Shown in pieces: positions 11,163-20,884 of a stretch of 64,000 nt of DNA. The stretch comes from Zizania palustris (lineage: Eukaryota > Streptophyta > Magnoliopsida > Poales > Poaceae). The notes under the pieces were generated by a model. That model was not told the DNA's origin, ran no database searches, and saw nothing but the letters and a program-made list of their open reading frames with translations. The position numbers and the translations under genes were made by a program. Position 1 is the first letter of the stretch. Each line of letters begins with the position of its first letter. Location of the stretch: the NCBI GenBank assembly GCA_019279435.1, contig JAAALK010000289.1:5152342-5216341 (forward strand), in the 5' to 3' direction.

Positions 11163-12769
11163 TTGGTACGCCTCTTTGCTTGCTCCTTTTCGCTTTCGTC
11201 TGCATGGCCGGCCCCTCGCTGGCATTACTTGAGCTTGAGCAGAATGGGGTATTGGCGCATTTGGTTTCAAAGTGGGATTTCTCGCAAGGGTTCGAGTTTC
11301 AATAGTTTGTGCTCAATTCATTTGGATCACCAGTTCATCATCCATCGTCATCTCCAGTGGGATCTTTCCTACTTCGAGCTGTTTTTCGCTGGTTCACCTT
11401 TAGACTTTCAGAGGACTTTGCTAGTCTCGCTTTGCATGCTTGTCTGGGTGGCTCTCTGGCGGGTTTCCACGTAAAGTTCGTTAATAATAGGCTTTTCAGA
11501 GTTTCTGTAGCCTCCAAGGCCGTTGGCCTTTTAATTACTAACCGGAAGAGGATCATTACTTCAAGCTTCGACGTTGGCTTTCATCTCTGGCGCGATGGAG
11601 GTCCAAACTAGCGAGCGGAGCGTTTAGTTTGGGAGAGAGAGGAGCGCGAGAGCTGGTCTGTCCCGGCTCCCTACAACCGTGTTCGCAAGAATCATCATCG
11701 GCTCCTTAGCTTGAATTCTACCAGATCGTCAGCCTTTTCAGCCAAAGTTTCTGCGGAGATTAGAAGAAAACAAGTTTCCTTCTCGAATAGAGCTTTGGTG
11801 CAGTTCTTCTTTCCCGCTAATCCTGCTCACCTGGTTTCGCATGTTCGCATGAACCCTAATCGGGGTTCAAAATTCAGTGGGCAAGTTTTAGCGGGAACAG
11901 AAATGCAAAAGGTTTTTTATTTTTGGGTTGGTTCTATGAGGGTTCCGGTACTAGATAAGGAAATGCACTTGTTTCCCCAACAGCCATCTTTTTCAATGAG
12001 CAACTCTGAGAGCCTTAACTCTCCGTATCCCAACAAGGATTCGGCTTCACGGATGAACCATGAGAACTTGCAACAGCGCATTAAAGATGGTGCAGATTTA
12101 GGGACAAACTTTTCACGGCTGGGTAGTGTGAACACACAAATGTGCATTAATCATGCCTCCAATATAGGGGCAGGCAACTCGGTGCTAGCTACTCGGGTCT
12201 TCAAGAGGCTAAGGCACGATTTGTCCCATCCACCTAGTCACGCCAACATAAGAGCAGGCACAGCTACAAACCCTAGCCATGCAGCTACATCGACCACCTT
12301 GCCAAGAAACATGAACAAGAATCACCGGCAACCGCCCTTTTATAGCAATATTCCTGAGCATGCATGCTCACGTTGTAGAGCTTGGAAACAACCTCCCCAG
12401 CGCTGGGTGCCCAAGAACCAACACTACCTCCCATTTCCAAGCACCTCGCAAGAGCTAGCCATTGTACCTTTCAACAAACCACTGCAACTCTCCAACACCA
12501 GAGTTCTCAGTTGTGCTCCTTTGTGAAACATGATGAAGCCATAAACCATAGGAATTCTCCAACAACCCGAGTCGCATGGATAATGTTTCTAGCATTCCCT
12601 TTAGATTTCAAAGAGTTCAGTTTTTTGGAGCAAATAGTTTCTTCGTTTGGCAAGTTATTATACTGGTACGCAGAAGACACTAGTCTTTCTAGGGTCTTGT
12701 TGAAGGTGTTAGTGGATAGCACCATTGATATCCCTAGGAGCATCACTGTGAAACTTTGTCACTCGTTGG
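11163..12769 (+). pseudogene. LINE A ORF1 (RNA-binding gag-like protein), decayed
   Basis: Frames shift along the region. At 11309-11611 one reads SFLLRAVFRWFTFRLSEDFA and FRVSVASKAVGLLITNRK, ending FDVGFHLWRDGGPN, typical of grass L1 ORF1. At 11711-12526 follows a Ser/Asn/Pro-rich linker. At 12690-12769 comes LLKVLVDSTIDIPRSITVKL, which resumes after copia B at 17647 with the acidic GDEDEE box. Multiple stops. ORF1 would bind LINE RNA in a ribonucleoprotein. Confidence 0.7.
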
Positions 12770-12905
12770 TGTTAGAGATATACTGTATAGTATAGGGGTT
12801 TATTTGTAAATCTTCTCTTCTCTTGTACTATTGCTCTTTGGGCCCTTCTCTTGTATACATTGCCCTTTGGGGCCCCTTGGAAATAGATTTGGACTTTTCC
12901 TAACA
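12770..12905 (+). repeat. 5' LTR of copia B
   Basis: TGTTAGAGATATACTG to TTTTCCTAACA, 136 bp. Contains duplicated CTTTGGG-CCC and TTCTCTTGTA phrases. Confidence 0.95.
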
Positions 12906-13194
12906 TGGTATAGAGCTAGGGTTTCCTTCCCTCTCCCCTTCCTCCAGATCTAGCCGCCGGCACCTTGCCTGCGCCCGCGCCAGCGTGTTCAGGCCTGCTC
13001 GCGCCGCCGCACGTCGCGCCCGCGCCTGGCGCCGCCGCGCGTCGGCCCATCCTCCAGCACGGACCCCGCCCGAGCCCCGCCGCCTCCCACGCCGCCCTGC
13101 GGCGCTGACTCCTCCGACGCCGACGGGAATCCTCACCGACCAACCCCATTTTGCCTTCCAGATTGTAAAAAAACAAAGGCAAGGGTTCCTCACC

Positions 13195-14172
13195 ATGGCT
13201 GCTATTCGTGCTCCCGTTGCTGCACCGCTTCCGAATGTCACTTTTGATGGCACCAACTTTTGGGAGCAGTCCACGATGCTTCGTGTGTGCCTTGACAGTC
13301 AGCGGTTGTGGGGACATCTCACTGGCCACTCTCCTCGCCCTCTTGTCCCGGTTCTTCCTACTAGGCCTACTACCAGGGCAGATGGTGCTCCGCCTTCTGA
13401 TGAGGACCAGGTGGCCTATACTGCGGCTAGTGAGCAGTACATGTTTGATCTTAGTGACTATGAGGATTGGAGTGCTGCGGAGGCTCGTGCTGCTCAGATC
13501 CTCCTTGGCAGTATGAAGATCAAGTTTGCTATGGATCTTGCCTCCTTGCCTTCCACTCCGGTGATGTGGGAGCGTGCGACGAGTCTCTACCAGCCGAGCA
13601 GCCACGCCCTCTACATCTCCACCTTGGAGCTTGCCAGCTCCATTCGACAGCAGGACTCCTCCATCGATGCCTTTTATCGCCAGCTGACTGACGTGTGGCG
13701 TCAGCTTGACTCACTCGCGCCGGCTTACTGTCGGGCGTGTGACTGTTGTCGTCTTCGCCAGCAGCATGATAGTGTTCTTCGCCTCCACGAGTTCCTCGGT
13801 CGTTTGGGTCCGGAGTTCGAGCAGCTTCGGGCCCAGCTTCTAGCTCGATCTCCTCTGTCGTCCTTGGTTGAGGCAGTCACCTTGGCTCGGGCGGAGGAGA
13901 TCCGTCTTCGTGGTGTGCTTTCGTCCTTCACCACTGTACTGGCTGTTTCAACTGGTTCGACTTCCTCGACACCTGCTTCAGCCCCATCCTCTACACCGAC
14001 CTCAGCTCCAGGGCCTGTTACTCAGGGTGGCACAACAGTCGCTCTCTTCTGTCGCTACTTCAAGTCCAAGACTCATGAGATTGAGCAGTGTCAGAGGCGG
14101 CCCTCCCATCGGAGGGGAGGCTCGAGTTCCTCAGGTGGTTCTCGGGGTTCTTCTCAGTCGCCTCCGGATTGA
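13195..14172 (+). CDS. copia B Gag, open frame of about 325 codons
   Basis: The start chosen is ATG at 13195 in CACCATGG, 289 bp behind the 5' LTR. The same frame is open upstream to 12985 but Arg/Pro-rich and unlike Gag. Residues 13-40 give VTFDGTNFWEQSTMLRVCL, the copia Gag entry motif. The middle has VMWERATSLY and RQQDSSIDAFYRQLTDVWRQ. The C-terminal knuckle reads CRYFKSKTHEIEQC, where the second Cys of the usual CCHC box is Phe, so RNA packaging may be impaired. It ends at TGA 14170-14172, after which the protease reads in the same direction. Confidence 0.85.
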   Translation: MAAIRAPVAAPLPNVTFDGTNFWEQSTMLRVCLDSQRLWGHLTGHSPRPLVPVLPTRPTTRADGAPPSDEDQVAYTAASEQYMFDLSDYEDWSAAEARAAQILLGSMKIKFAMDLASLPSTPVMWERATSLYQPSSHALYISTLELASSIRQQDSSIDAFYRQLTDVWRQLDSLAPAYCRACDCCRLRQQHDSVLRLHEFLGRLGPEFEQLRAQLLARSPLSSLVEAVTLARAEEIRLRGVLSSFTTVLAVSTGSTSSTPASAPSSTPTSAPGPVTQGGTTVALFCRYFKSKTHEIEQCQRRPSHRRGGSSSSGGSRGSSQSPPD

Positions 14173-14295
14173 GTCCTTGAGCTCACCAGACGGATGGATC
14201 GTTTGGAGTGTCATGTCGACTCTTCGGATCCATCCGTGGTATCTTCTGCCACCGCTCAGTCTCCTCAGCCACCACAGCCAGGTACTCAGTCACCT

Positions 14296-15640
14296 TGGAT
14301 TCTTGATTCTGGCGCTTCTTTTCACATGACAATGACTCTACTCATCTTGGTTCAATGAGTTCACTTCCTTTTCCTGTGTCTGTTAAGACAGCTGATGGTA
14401 CTTCACTTCCTGTTATTCATCATGGCACTCTTAGCACTTCCCATTTTCATGTACCATTTGTTTCTCGTGTACCTCAGCTTCATTTGCAGCTTTTTTCTAC
14501 TAGTTAGATTACTGATCATGGTTGTCGTATCATTCTTGATTCTGACTTTTATTTTGTTCAGGATCGTCGCACAGGGACCTTGGTTGGTTCTGGCCACTGG
14601 CTCTGTGATCCTCCTCGCCCCTAGGAGCTTGACTGGCTACATCTTCCTCCCATTTCTACTTCGTGCTGCTCAACTCCTACTGCTGATGCCACCTCTTTTG
14701 TCGTCTCTGCCTCCATCAGCTTTGCTTAGTGGCATCATCATCTAGGTCACATGTGTGGGTCCCGTTTGTCATCTCTTGTTACTAGTGGAGTTCTTGGGAA
14801 GGTTTCTAGCGATACCTCCCTCCCTTGTATGGGTTGTAGACTTGGCAAGCAGATACAGCTCCCGTATTCTACTAGTCAGACAGTGTCCACTAGACCTTTT
14901 GATCTCATTCACTCTAATGTATGGGGCCCTGTTCCCTTCGTTTCGAAAGGGGGACATAGATATTGTGTGATCTTTATTGATGATTTCTCTCGTTTCACAT
15001 GGATATATTTCTTGGAGTCTCGTGCTCAAGAGCTTACTACGATCAGGCCTTTGCTACGATGGTTCGTAATCAGTTTGACTCTTCCATTCGTGTTTTTCAT
15101 GTTAACTCTGCTGGCGAGTATTTATCTCGTTCTCTTCGTCAGTTTCTTTCTGAGCAGGGCACTCTTCCTCAGTATTCGTGCACTGGTGCTCATGCTCAAA
15201 TCGGTGTGGCCGAGCGTAAGCATCGACACCTTCTTGAGACTGCTCGGGCACTGTTACTTGCCTCCTCTGTTCCTCCTCAGTTCTGGGCTGAAGCTGTATC
15301 TACTGCTGTTTATCTTGTGAACATTCAGCCCTCTATAACTCTTCATGGTGTCACTCCACTTGAGAGTCTCTTTGGTCGGCCGCCTCAGTATAGTCACCTT
15401 CGTTCTTTTGGTTGTGTTGCCATTGTTCTTCTCCAGCCTCGTGAGAGGACCAAGCTCTCGGCACAGTCGGTCTGGTGTGTCTTCCTTGGGTATGACTCTG
15501 AGCGTAAGGGATATCGTTGTTGGGATCCGGTTGCTCGTCGCATTCGGGTTTCCCGTGATGTTACATTTGATGAGTCTCATCATTTTTTCTCTGATGCTCA
15601 CTCCTCTCATGAGTCGGTTGATTTTCTTGACTTAGCCTAG
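14296..15640 (+). pseudogene. copia B protease and integrase, frameshifted
   Basis: The protease active site WILDSGASFHMT lies at about 14296-14331 and is then frameshifted. The integrase zinc region follows: WHHHLGHMC near 14729, then CMGCRLGKQ. In the core, the first acidic site reads LIHSNVWGP where copia integrases have HSD, and the second reads VNSAGEY where they have SDSGGEY. The glutamate in VAERKHRHL is kept. The 14999-15640 stretch is open for 213 codons to FLDLA. Two Asp-to-Asn changes imply no strand-transfer activity. Confidence 0.88.
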
Positions 15641-15892
15641 CTTTCATCTGACTCTTTTTCCACTGTGTCTCCACCACCATCACTACCGGTGTCATCATCC
15701 TCTCCTTCACCACCACTATCCGCTTCACCACCTCCTTCTCCATCTCTACCTCCACGTCCTCCCATTCTCTATCACTATACTCGCCATCCAATTCCTTCAC
15801 CACCTTCCACCTCTTCTTTCCCTGTGACTCATGAGTCCTCATACTCTGCACTCTCTCTTGCTGAGCCTTCCACATATCGAGATGTTGTTACT

Positions 15893-17497
15893 CATCTTGA
15901 GTGGCAGTTTGCTATGGCTGAGGAGATTGCTGCTCTTGAGCGTACCGGCACTTGGGATCTTGACCTTCGTCCTCCTTCTGCTGTTCTGATCTCATGCAAG
16001 TGGGTCTACAAGATTAAGACTCGCTCTGATGGATCTCTTGAGCGCTATAAAGCGCGTCTTGTTGCTCGTGGTTTTCAGCAGGAGTGTTACAGTGTGTGTG
16101 TGTGTGTGTGTCTGTCGTGTGGGCCCCTCCTGTAAGTCCCTTCTTCTTCTATCCTCCCAACCCTAGGGAGAGGAATGAATCTACCACTTCCTACAAGGAG
16201 TATGGTCGTGACTATGAGGAGACATTTGCTCCTGTTGCGCATAAGACCACCGTTCATACTCTTATTGCGGTGGCCTCTGTTCGTCGGTGGACTATCTCTC
16301 AGCTTGATGTGAAGAATGCATTTCTTCACGATGAGCTGCATGAGGTCTATATGCACCCACCTTCTGGCTATCCTGTTCCTGATGGTCATGTTTGTCGTCT
16401 TCGCCGATCTCTCTATGGCCTCAAGCAAGCCCCTCGTGCTTGGTTTGAGTGTTTTACCTCGGTTGTCACTGCTGCTGGTTTTGTTTCTAGTCGGCATGAT
16501 CCTACTCTTTTCGTTCACACTTCCCCCGCGGTCGTACTCTTATTCTTCTCTATGTGGATGATATGCTCATCACGGGGGATGATTCTAAGTATATTGCCTT
16601 TGTTAAGGCTCGTCTCAGTGAGCAGTTTCACATGTCCAACTTGGGTCCTCTTTGCTACTTTCTTGGGATCAGGTCACATCCACACCTGACGGCTACTACC
16701 TCTCTCAGAGGAAGTACATTCATGATCTTCTTGATCATTCGGGTATTACTGATCACCGCTCTGTGGACACTCATATGGAACTTCACACTCGTCTTCGTGC
16801 CACCGATGGTGTTCCTCTTGAGGATCCCACTCGCTATCGTCACCTCATCGATAGTCTTGTCTATCTTAGCATCACTCGTCCTGACATTTCTTATGACGTT
16901 CACATCCTGAGTCAGTTCATGTCCACTCTCACTAGTGTCCACTTCAGTCATCTCTTTCGCGTCGTTCGATACCTTCGTGGCTCTATCGACCGTTGTTTGT
17001 TTTTCTCTAGTTCCAGCTCCCTTCAGCTCCACGCTTACTCTGATGCTACTTGGGGTTCTGATCCTTCGGACTTTAAGTCCCTATCTGCTCATTGTGTCTT
17101 CCTTGGTTCCATCTTGATTGCCTGGAAGACTAAGAAGCAGACTGTTGTTTCTCGCTCTAGTGCTGAGGCTGAGCTGCGTGCTTTGGCCTGTGTGACTGCT
17201 GAGGTGACTTGGCTACGGTGGCTCCTGGCTGAGTTTGGTGTTGCTCTCTCCTCCCCTACGCCTGTGCACTGTGACAGTACCAGTGCTATCAGTATTGCTC
17301 AGGACCCGGTGAAGCATGAGCTCACCAAACACGTTGGGATTGATTGCTTTTATGTTAGGTCGGTTGTCCAGAACAAGATAGTTGCTCTTCAGTATGTGCC
17401 CTCGGAGATTCAGCTTGCCGACTTGCTTACCAAGGCCCATACTCGAGCTCAGCATTGTTTTCTTCTTTCCAAGCTCAATGTCGTAGATCCACCTTGA
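15893..17497 (+). pseudogene. copia B reverse transcriptase and RNase H
   Basis: RT begins with WQFAMAEEIAALERTGTWD, then SCKWVYKIKTRSDGSLERYK. It is broken at 16085 by a solo LTR, resumes YGRDYEETFAPVAH, LDVKNAFLH and SLYGLKQAPRAW, frameshifts near 16540 and reads YVDDMLITGDD in the next frame. RNase H at 16652-17497 is open for 281 codons: KKQTVVSRSSAEAELRAL, HCDSTSAISIAQDP and LADLLTK. The C-terminus lies 13 bp before the 3' LTR, so only the polypurine tract separates them. Confidence 0.9.
16085..16195 (+). mobile_element. 111-bp solo LTR inside copia B RT
   Basis: Starts TGTTACAGTGTG, contains a (TG)n run, ends ACTTCCTACA, and is flanked by an exact AGGAG duplication (16080-16084, 16196-16200). 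TG...CA ends plus a 5-bp duplication mark an LTR. No other copy is seen in the window. Confidence 0.8.
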
Positions 17498-17510
17498 GCT
17501 TGAGGGGAGG

Positions 17511-17646
17511 TGTTAGAGATATACTGTATAGTATAGGGGTTTATTTGTAAATCTTCTCTTCTATTGTACTATTGCCCTTTGGGCCCTTCTCTTGTATACA
17601 TTGCCCTTTGGGGCCCCTTGGAAATAGATCTGGACTTTTCCTAACA
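17511..17646 (+). repeat. 3' LTR of copia B
   Basis: 136 bp. Differs from the 5' LTR at three sites (for example TCTATTG versus TCTCTTG). Confidence 0.95.
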
Positions 17647-17755
17647 GTTGGATGGAGGAAGGTAGATCTTGGACATTTCCTTGCTACATCCTTAATAATG
17701 ATCTCGCTGATGATTTCCCGGGGGATGAAGATGAAGAAGTTATACATGGAGCAAA

Positions 17756-18085
17756 ATGCAGCGTGATCCACTTTTAATTCAGCTGGATTGGTGTTTAACC
17801 TCTCCACAATGGGTAACGTACTTCCCAAGGACTACCTTTAAGGGTTTAGACAAATTCATCTCGGATCATGTGCCTTGCCTAATTCAGATTGGAACAGCAT
17901 TTTCCAAGCCATACTTGTTTAGATTTGAGAATTTTTGGTTTGAGATGCCAGGGTTTAACGATTTGGTATTGGAATGTTGGTCAAATATAGTGAGGGGGGA
18001 GAATGAGTCAACTATAATTGCTAATAAAATTAGGCTGCTAAAGAACGCTTTGAGCAAGTGGAAGTGGAAGGTTGGGGGTATATAA
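17756..18085 (+). pseudogene. LINE A endonuclease, C-terminal part
   Basis: Reads LLIQLDWCLTSPQWVTYFP, then FISDHVPCLIQIG, the last catalytic region (SDH) of an apurinic-like L1 endonuclease, and FRFENFWFEMPGF. The N-terminal two thirds of the domain are missing: ORF1 sequence ends at about 17755 and this starts immediately. It would nick target DNA during target-primed reverse transcription. Confidence 0.85.
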
Positions 18086-18413
18086 TCATCACTCAAGGCC
18101 AGTCACATAGTTCTATCTGCAATAGATTCATTTGAAGAATTCCGTCCTTTGAGCAATGTTGAGAGCTATTTCAGAATGCTACTGAAGCTGAGGATTAATA
18201 AACTACTTGAAATCAAAAATACATATTGGAAACAAAGATACACCGTGTGTTGGACGTGCCTAGGGGATGAAAATACGAGATTTTTCCATGCAGCAGCAAC
18301 AAACCGACTACGACGAAATAATATCTCTTCGATCACATCTGATAATGGCATGATTGTAACTGTCCAAAAAAGAGATAGAGGAAGCAATACTGCAATCTTT
18401 CCTCCAAAGACTA

Positions 18414-19793
18414 ATGGTTTCAATACACATAACACAGGATTTGCCATGTCTGATAAATTTTATTCCCTTTGAAAATTTAAACAATCTCATTGAGCCCTTC
18501 TCTCAAGGGGAAATAGATGAAGTCATTAAAAGTATGCTTCTACACAAAGCTCCAGGACCGGATGGCTTTAATGGTTTATTCTACAAATCCTTCTGGCATA
18601 TAGTGAAATTCGACTTTTACAACCTATGCTCGGTATTACACAGTGGAAATATCGACTTGAGACCAATAAATGACTCCTACATTATACTGATTCCCAAAAA
18701 AGAAACACCAATCTTAATCGCGGACTACAGGCCGATATCACTGGTTAATTTTAGGATCAAGCTAATCACTAAGATTCTTGTGAATCGAATTCAGCCATTC
18801 TTGAACAATATGATACACGCTAACCAATATGGGTTTATCAAAGGGAGGGAAATTCAGGACTCTTTGGCTTGGAATTTTGACTACATTCATCAATGCAGTA
18901 GATCAAAAAAACCAACAGCTCTTTTCAAACTAGATTTTGAAAAGGCTTATGATCTAGTGGAACACTCAGCTATCATTATGATGTTGTCAAAACTTGGCTT
19001 CCCTCAGCAATGGATAAGATGGATGGAACTAATTCTCAGCTCGGGCACATCATCTGTAATTATCAATGGCTCAATTGGGAAAAAAATTGAATGCAAGCGT
19101 GGGGTAAGGCAGGGGGATGCGCTGTCACCGATTCTGTTTGTGCTAGTGGCAGAACTCCTGCAGTACATCTTAAATACGACCAGTATAAACAATATCTTGA
19201 AAGCACCGGGCTGCCATAAGCACAAGGATTTTCTAGTAATACAATATGCAGACGACACAATCATTTTTGTGGAAGCTACTCAAGCAAACATATTTCGTTT
19301 GAAAGGACTGCTTAATTCCTACACTGTTTTCACTGGACTAAAAATCATTCTTTCTAAATCTACCATGGTGCCTATCAATACTGACAATGACCAAGCGCAT
19401 ATCTTGGTGGCTACCTTTGGGTGTCCTCTAGGTGAGTTCCCATTGACCTACCTTGGACTCCCCTTAGGAATCAAAAATCCAAAATACAAAGACTACAAAC
19501 CGTTGCTTACAAGGATTGACAAACAGCTAGGGATGACTTCATACTGGCTTTCGATGGCAGGAAGACTACAAATAGTTAATTTCGTTCTCTCAGCATTGCC
19601 GACATACACAATGGCCATGTTTAATCTACCGATTAAAGTAGTACGGCAGATTGACAAATGCAGAAGATGTCTTTGGAATGGCAATGACACCAGTACGACA
19701 ATACGAGCTTTGGTAAACTGGCAAAAGGTGTGCAAACCAAAATATAAGGGGGACTCGGAGTTACAAATATACATGGTCAAAACAACGCACTAA
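18414..19793 (+). CDS. LINE A reverse transcriptase, 459-codon open frame
   Basis: Contains KAPGPDGFNGLFYKSFWHIV, LIPKKETPILIADYRPISLV, NQYGFIKGREIQDSLAW, FKLDFEKAYD, KRGVRQGDALSP and the catalytic YADDTIIF (YADD at 19244-19255), followed by LTYLGLPLG and MAGRLQIVNFVLSALPTYTM. These are RT motifs 0-7 and the thumb of plant L1. The frame starts upstream of this ATG in another phase (18149-18472), so the full ORF2 is broken. It ends at 19793 with a frameshift before the zinc region. Confidence 0.9.
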   Translation: MVSIHITQDLPCLINFIPFENLNNLIEPFSQGEIDEVIKSMLLHKAPGPDGFNGLFYKSFWHIVKFDFYNLCSVLHSGNIDLRPINDSYIILIPKKETPILIADYRPISLVNFRIKLITKILVNRIQPFLNNMIHANQYGFIKGREIQDSLAWNFDYIHQCSRSKKPTALFKLDFEKAYDLVEHSAIIMMLSKLGFPQQWIRWMELILSSGTSSVIINGSIGKKIECKRGVRQGDALSPILFVLVAELLQYILNTTSINNILKAPGCHKHKDFLVIQYADDTIIFVEATQANIFRLKGLLNSYTVFTGLKIILSKSTMVPINTDNDQAHILVATFGCPLGEFPLTYLGLPLGIKNPKYKDYKPLLTRIDKQLGMTSYWLSMAGRLQIVNFVLSALPTYTMAMFNLPIKVVRQIDKCRRCLWNGNDTSTTIRALVNWQKVCKPKYKGDSELQIYMVKTTH

Positions 19794-20512
19794 TGTTCAA
19801 ACACCTTCACAAATTCTACAAGGTGAATGTCCCCTGGGTACAAATGATTTGGGATACATATTACGCAAAAGGGGAAGTACCTCACATTGGGACTACCAGA
19901 GGATCTAATTGGTGGAGGGGAGTTCTCAAGCTATGTCAGCTTTTTCTAGGACTGGCACAACCAAGAATTGGAAATGGCTCTTCGGTTTCCTTATGGTATG
20001 ACAATTGGTTAACACAACCGCTACATCTTTCAGCACCGAGACTTCTAACATTTGCAAAGGACAAAAAAAAGATCAATACGGCATTTTTTACAGCAACCAA
20101 ACTTGGCACGGCTATTCTTCTTACCTCTTTCAGAGGCCTTATTAGAATTGATTGAGCTAATGAATAACCTGGCCGGATTACACACACAGGAACAAGTCAC
20201 TGACTGCTGGGTTTACATGTGGGGTACGAGGGTCTACACTACGAAGAATCTTTACGCAAATACATATTGCCATATGGAGGCATCGCCGATATATAAATCT
20301 TTGTGGAAGTGTAAGTGCAAGAAGAAACTAAATGTGTTCTTTTGGTTATTATTGCAAGACAGGTTAAACACTAAAGACATGTTGAGAAGGAGTAAAATAA
20401 TTACTTCGGATGCAAATGGCTTCTGCAGGCTTTGTGAGGCTAATGAATTTGAGACAAGCATGCACCTATTCTTTAAATGCAGGTTCAGCGTTGCTTGCTG
20501 GGCCAGAATAGG
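19793..20512 (+). pseudogene. LINE A C-terminal zinc region (zf-RVT type), first part
   Basis: Frames in 19793-20155 and 20052-20512 read TTRGSNWWRGVLKLCQLFLG, VSLWYDNWLTQPLH, KCKCKKKLNVFFWLLLQDRL, CRLCEANEFETSMHLFFKC and then stop at CWARIGF. This is the Cys/His module at the end of grass L1 ORF2. It is cut by LINE B and resumes at 24250. Confidence 0.85.
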
Positions 20513-20884
20513 GTTTTTTTTGAGGTTAGTAGGAAAGGCTCCTACTAATATATATTAAAAAAGGAAATGCAAGGGGGCAAGCCCCCAAAGGAGAGCTACA
20601 GGGAAGGATTACAAGGAATCTAGCCAGCAGCGGGTAGAAGTCCTTAGAGAGGGAGGAAACCTCCGAGATTGAAGGGAGAAGGAAACAAGAAAAATATTCA
20701 GCCAAGCCGACATGTCCGGCGAAGCATTGTGAAAAATACATTGATTCCTAAATAACCAAATCGACCAGGACGCAATTAAAACAATATCCATAAAAAATTC
20801 TTTGCGAAACATTCGCTTGGCTATGATTAGCTTGTCTTCGATTGAGGCGATGGCTGGCCAGTTGATGTGGAGGAAGTCCCAACA

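Larger units (their letters stand above)
12770..17646 (+). mobile_element. copia B: complete Ty1/copia element inserted in LINE A
   Basis: LTRs of 136 bp (12770-12905, 17511-17646) differ at only 3 sites. The target duplication GTTGG is exact (12765-12769, 17647-17651). The primer-binding site TGGTATAGAGCTAGG starts at 12906 and the polypurine tract GAGGGGAGG ends at 17510. Gag, protease, integrase, RT and RNase H are all recognisable, with frameshifts and a 111-bp solo LTR inside RT. Confidence 0.95.

Noticed and set aside
12916..13605. 229-codon minus-strand frame
   Set aside because: Antisense to copia B leader and gag. No independent signal.
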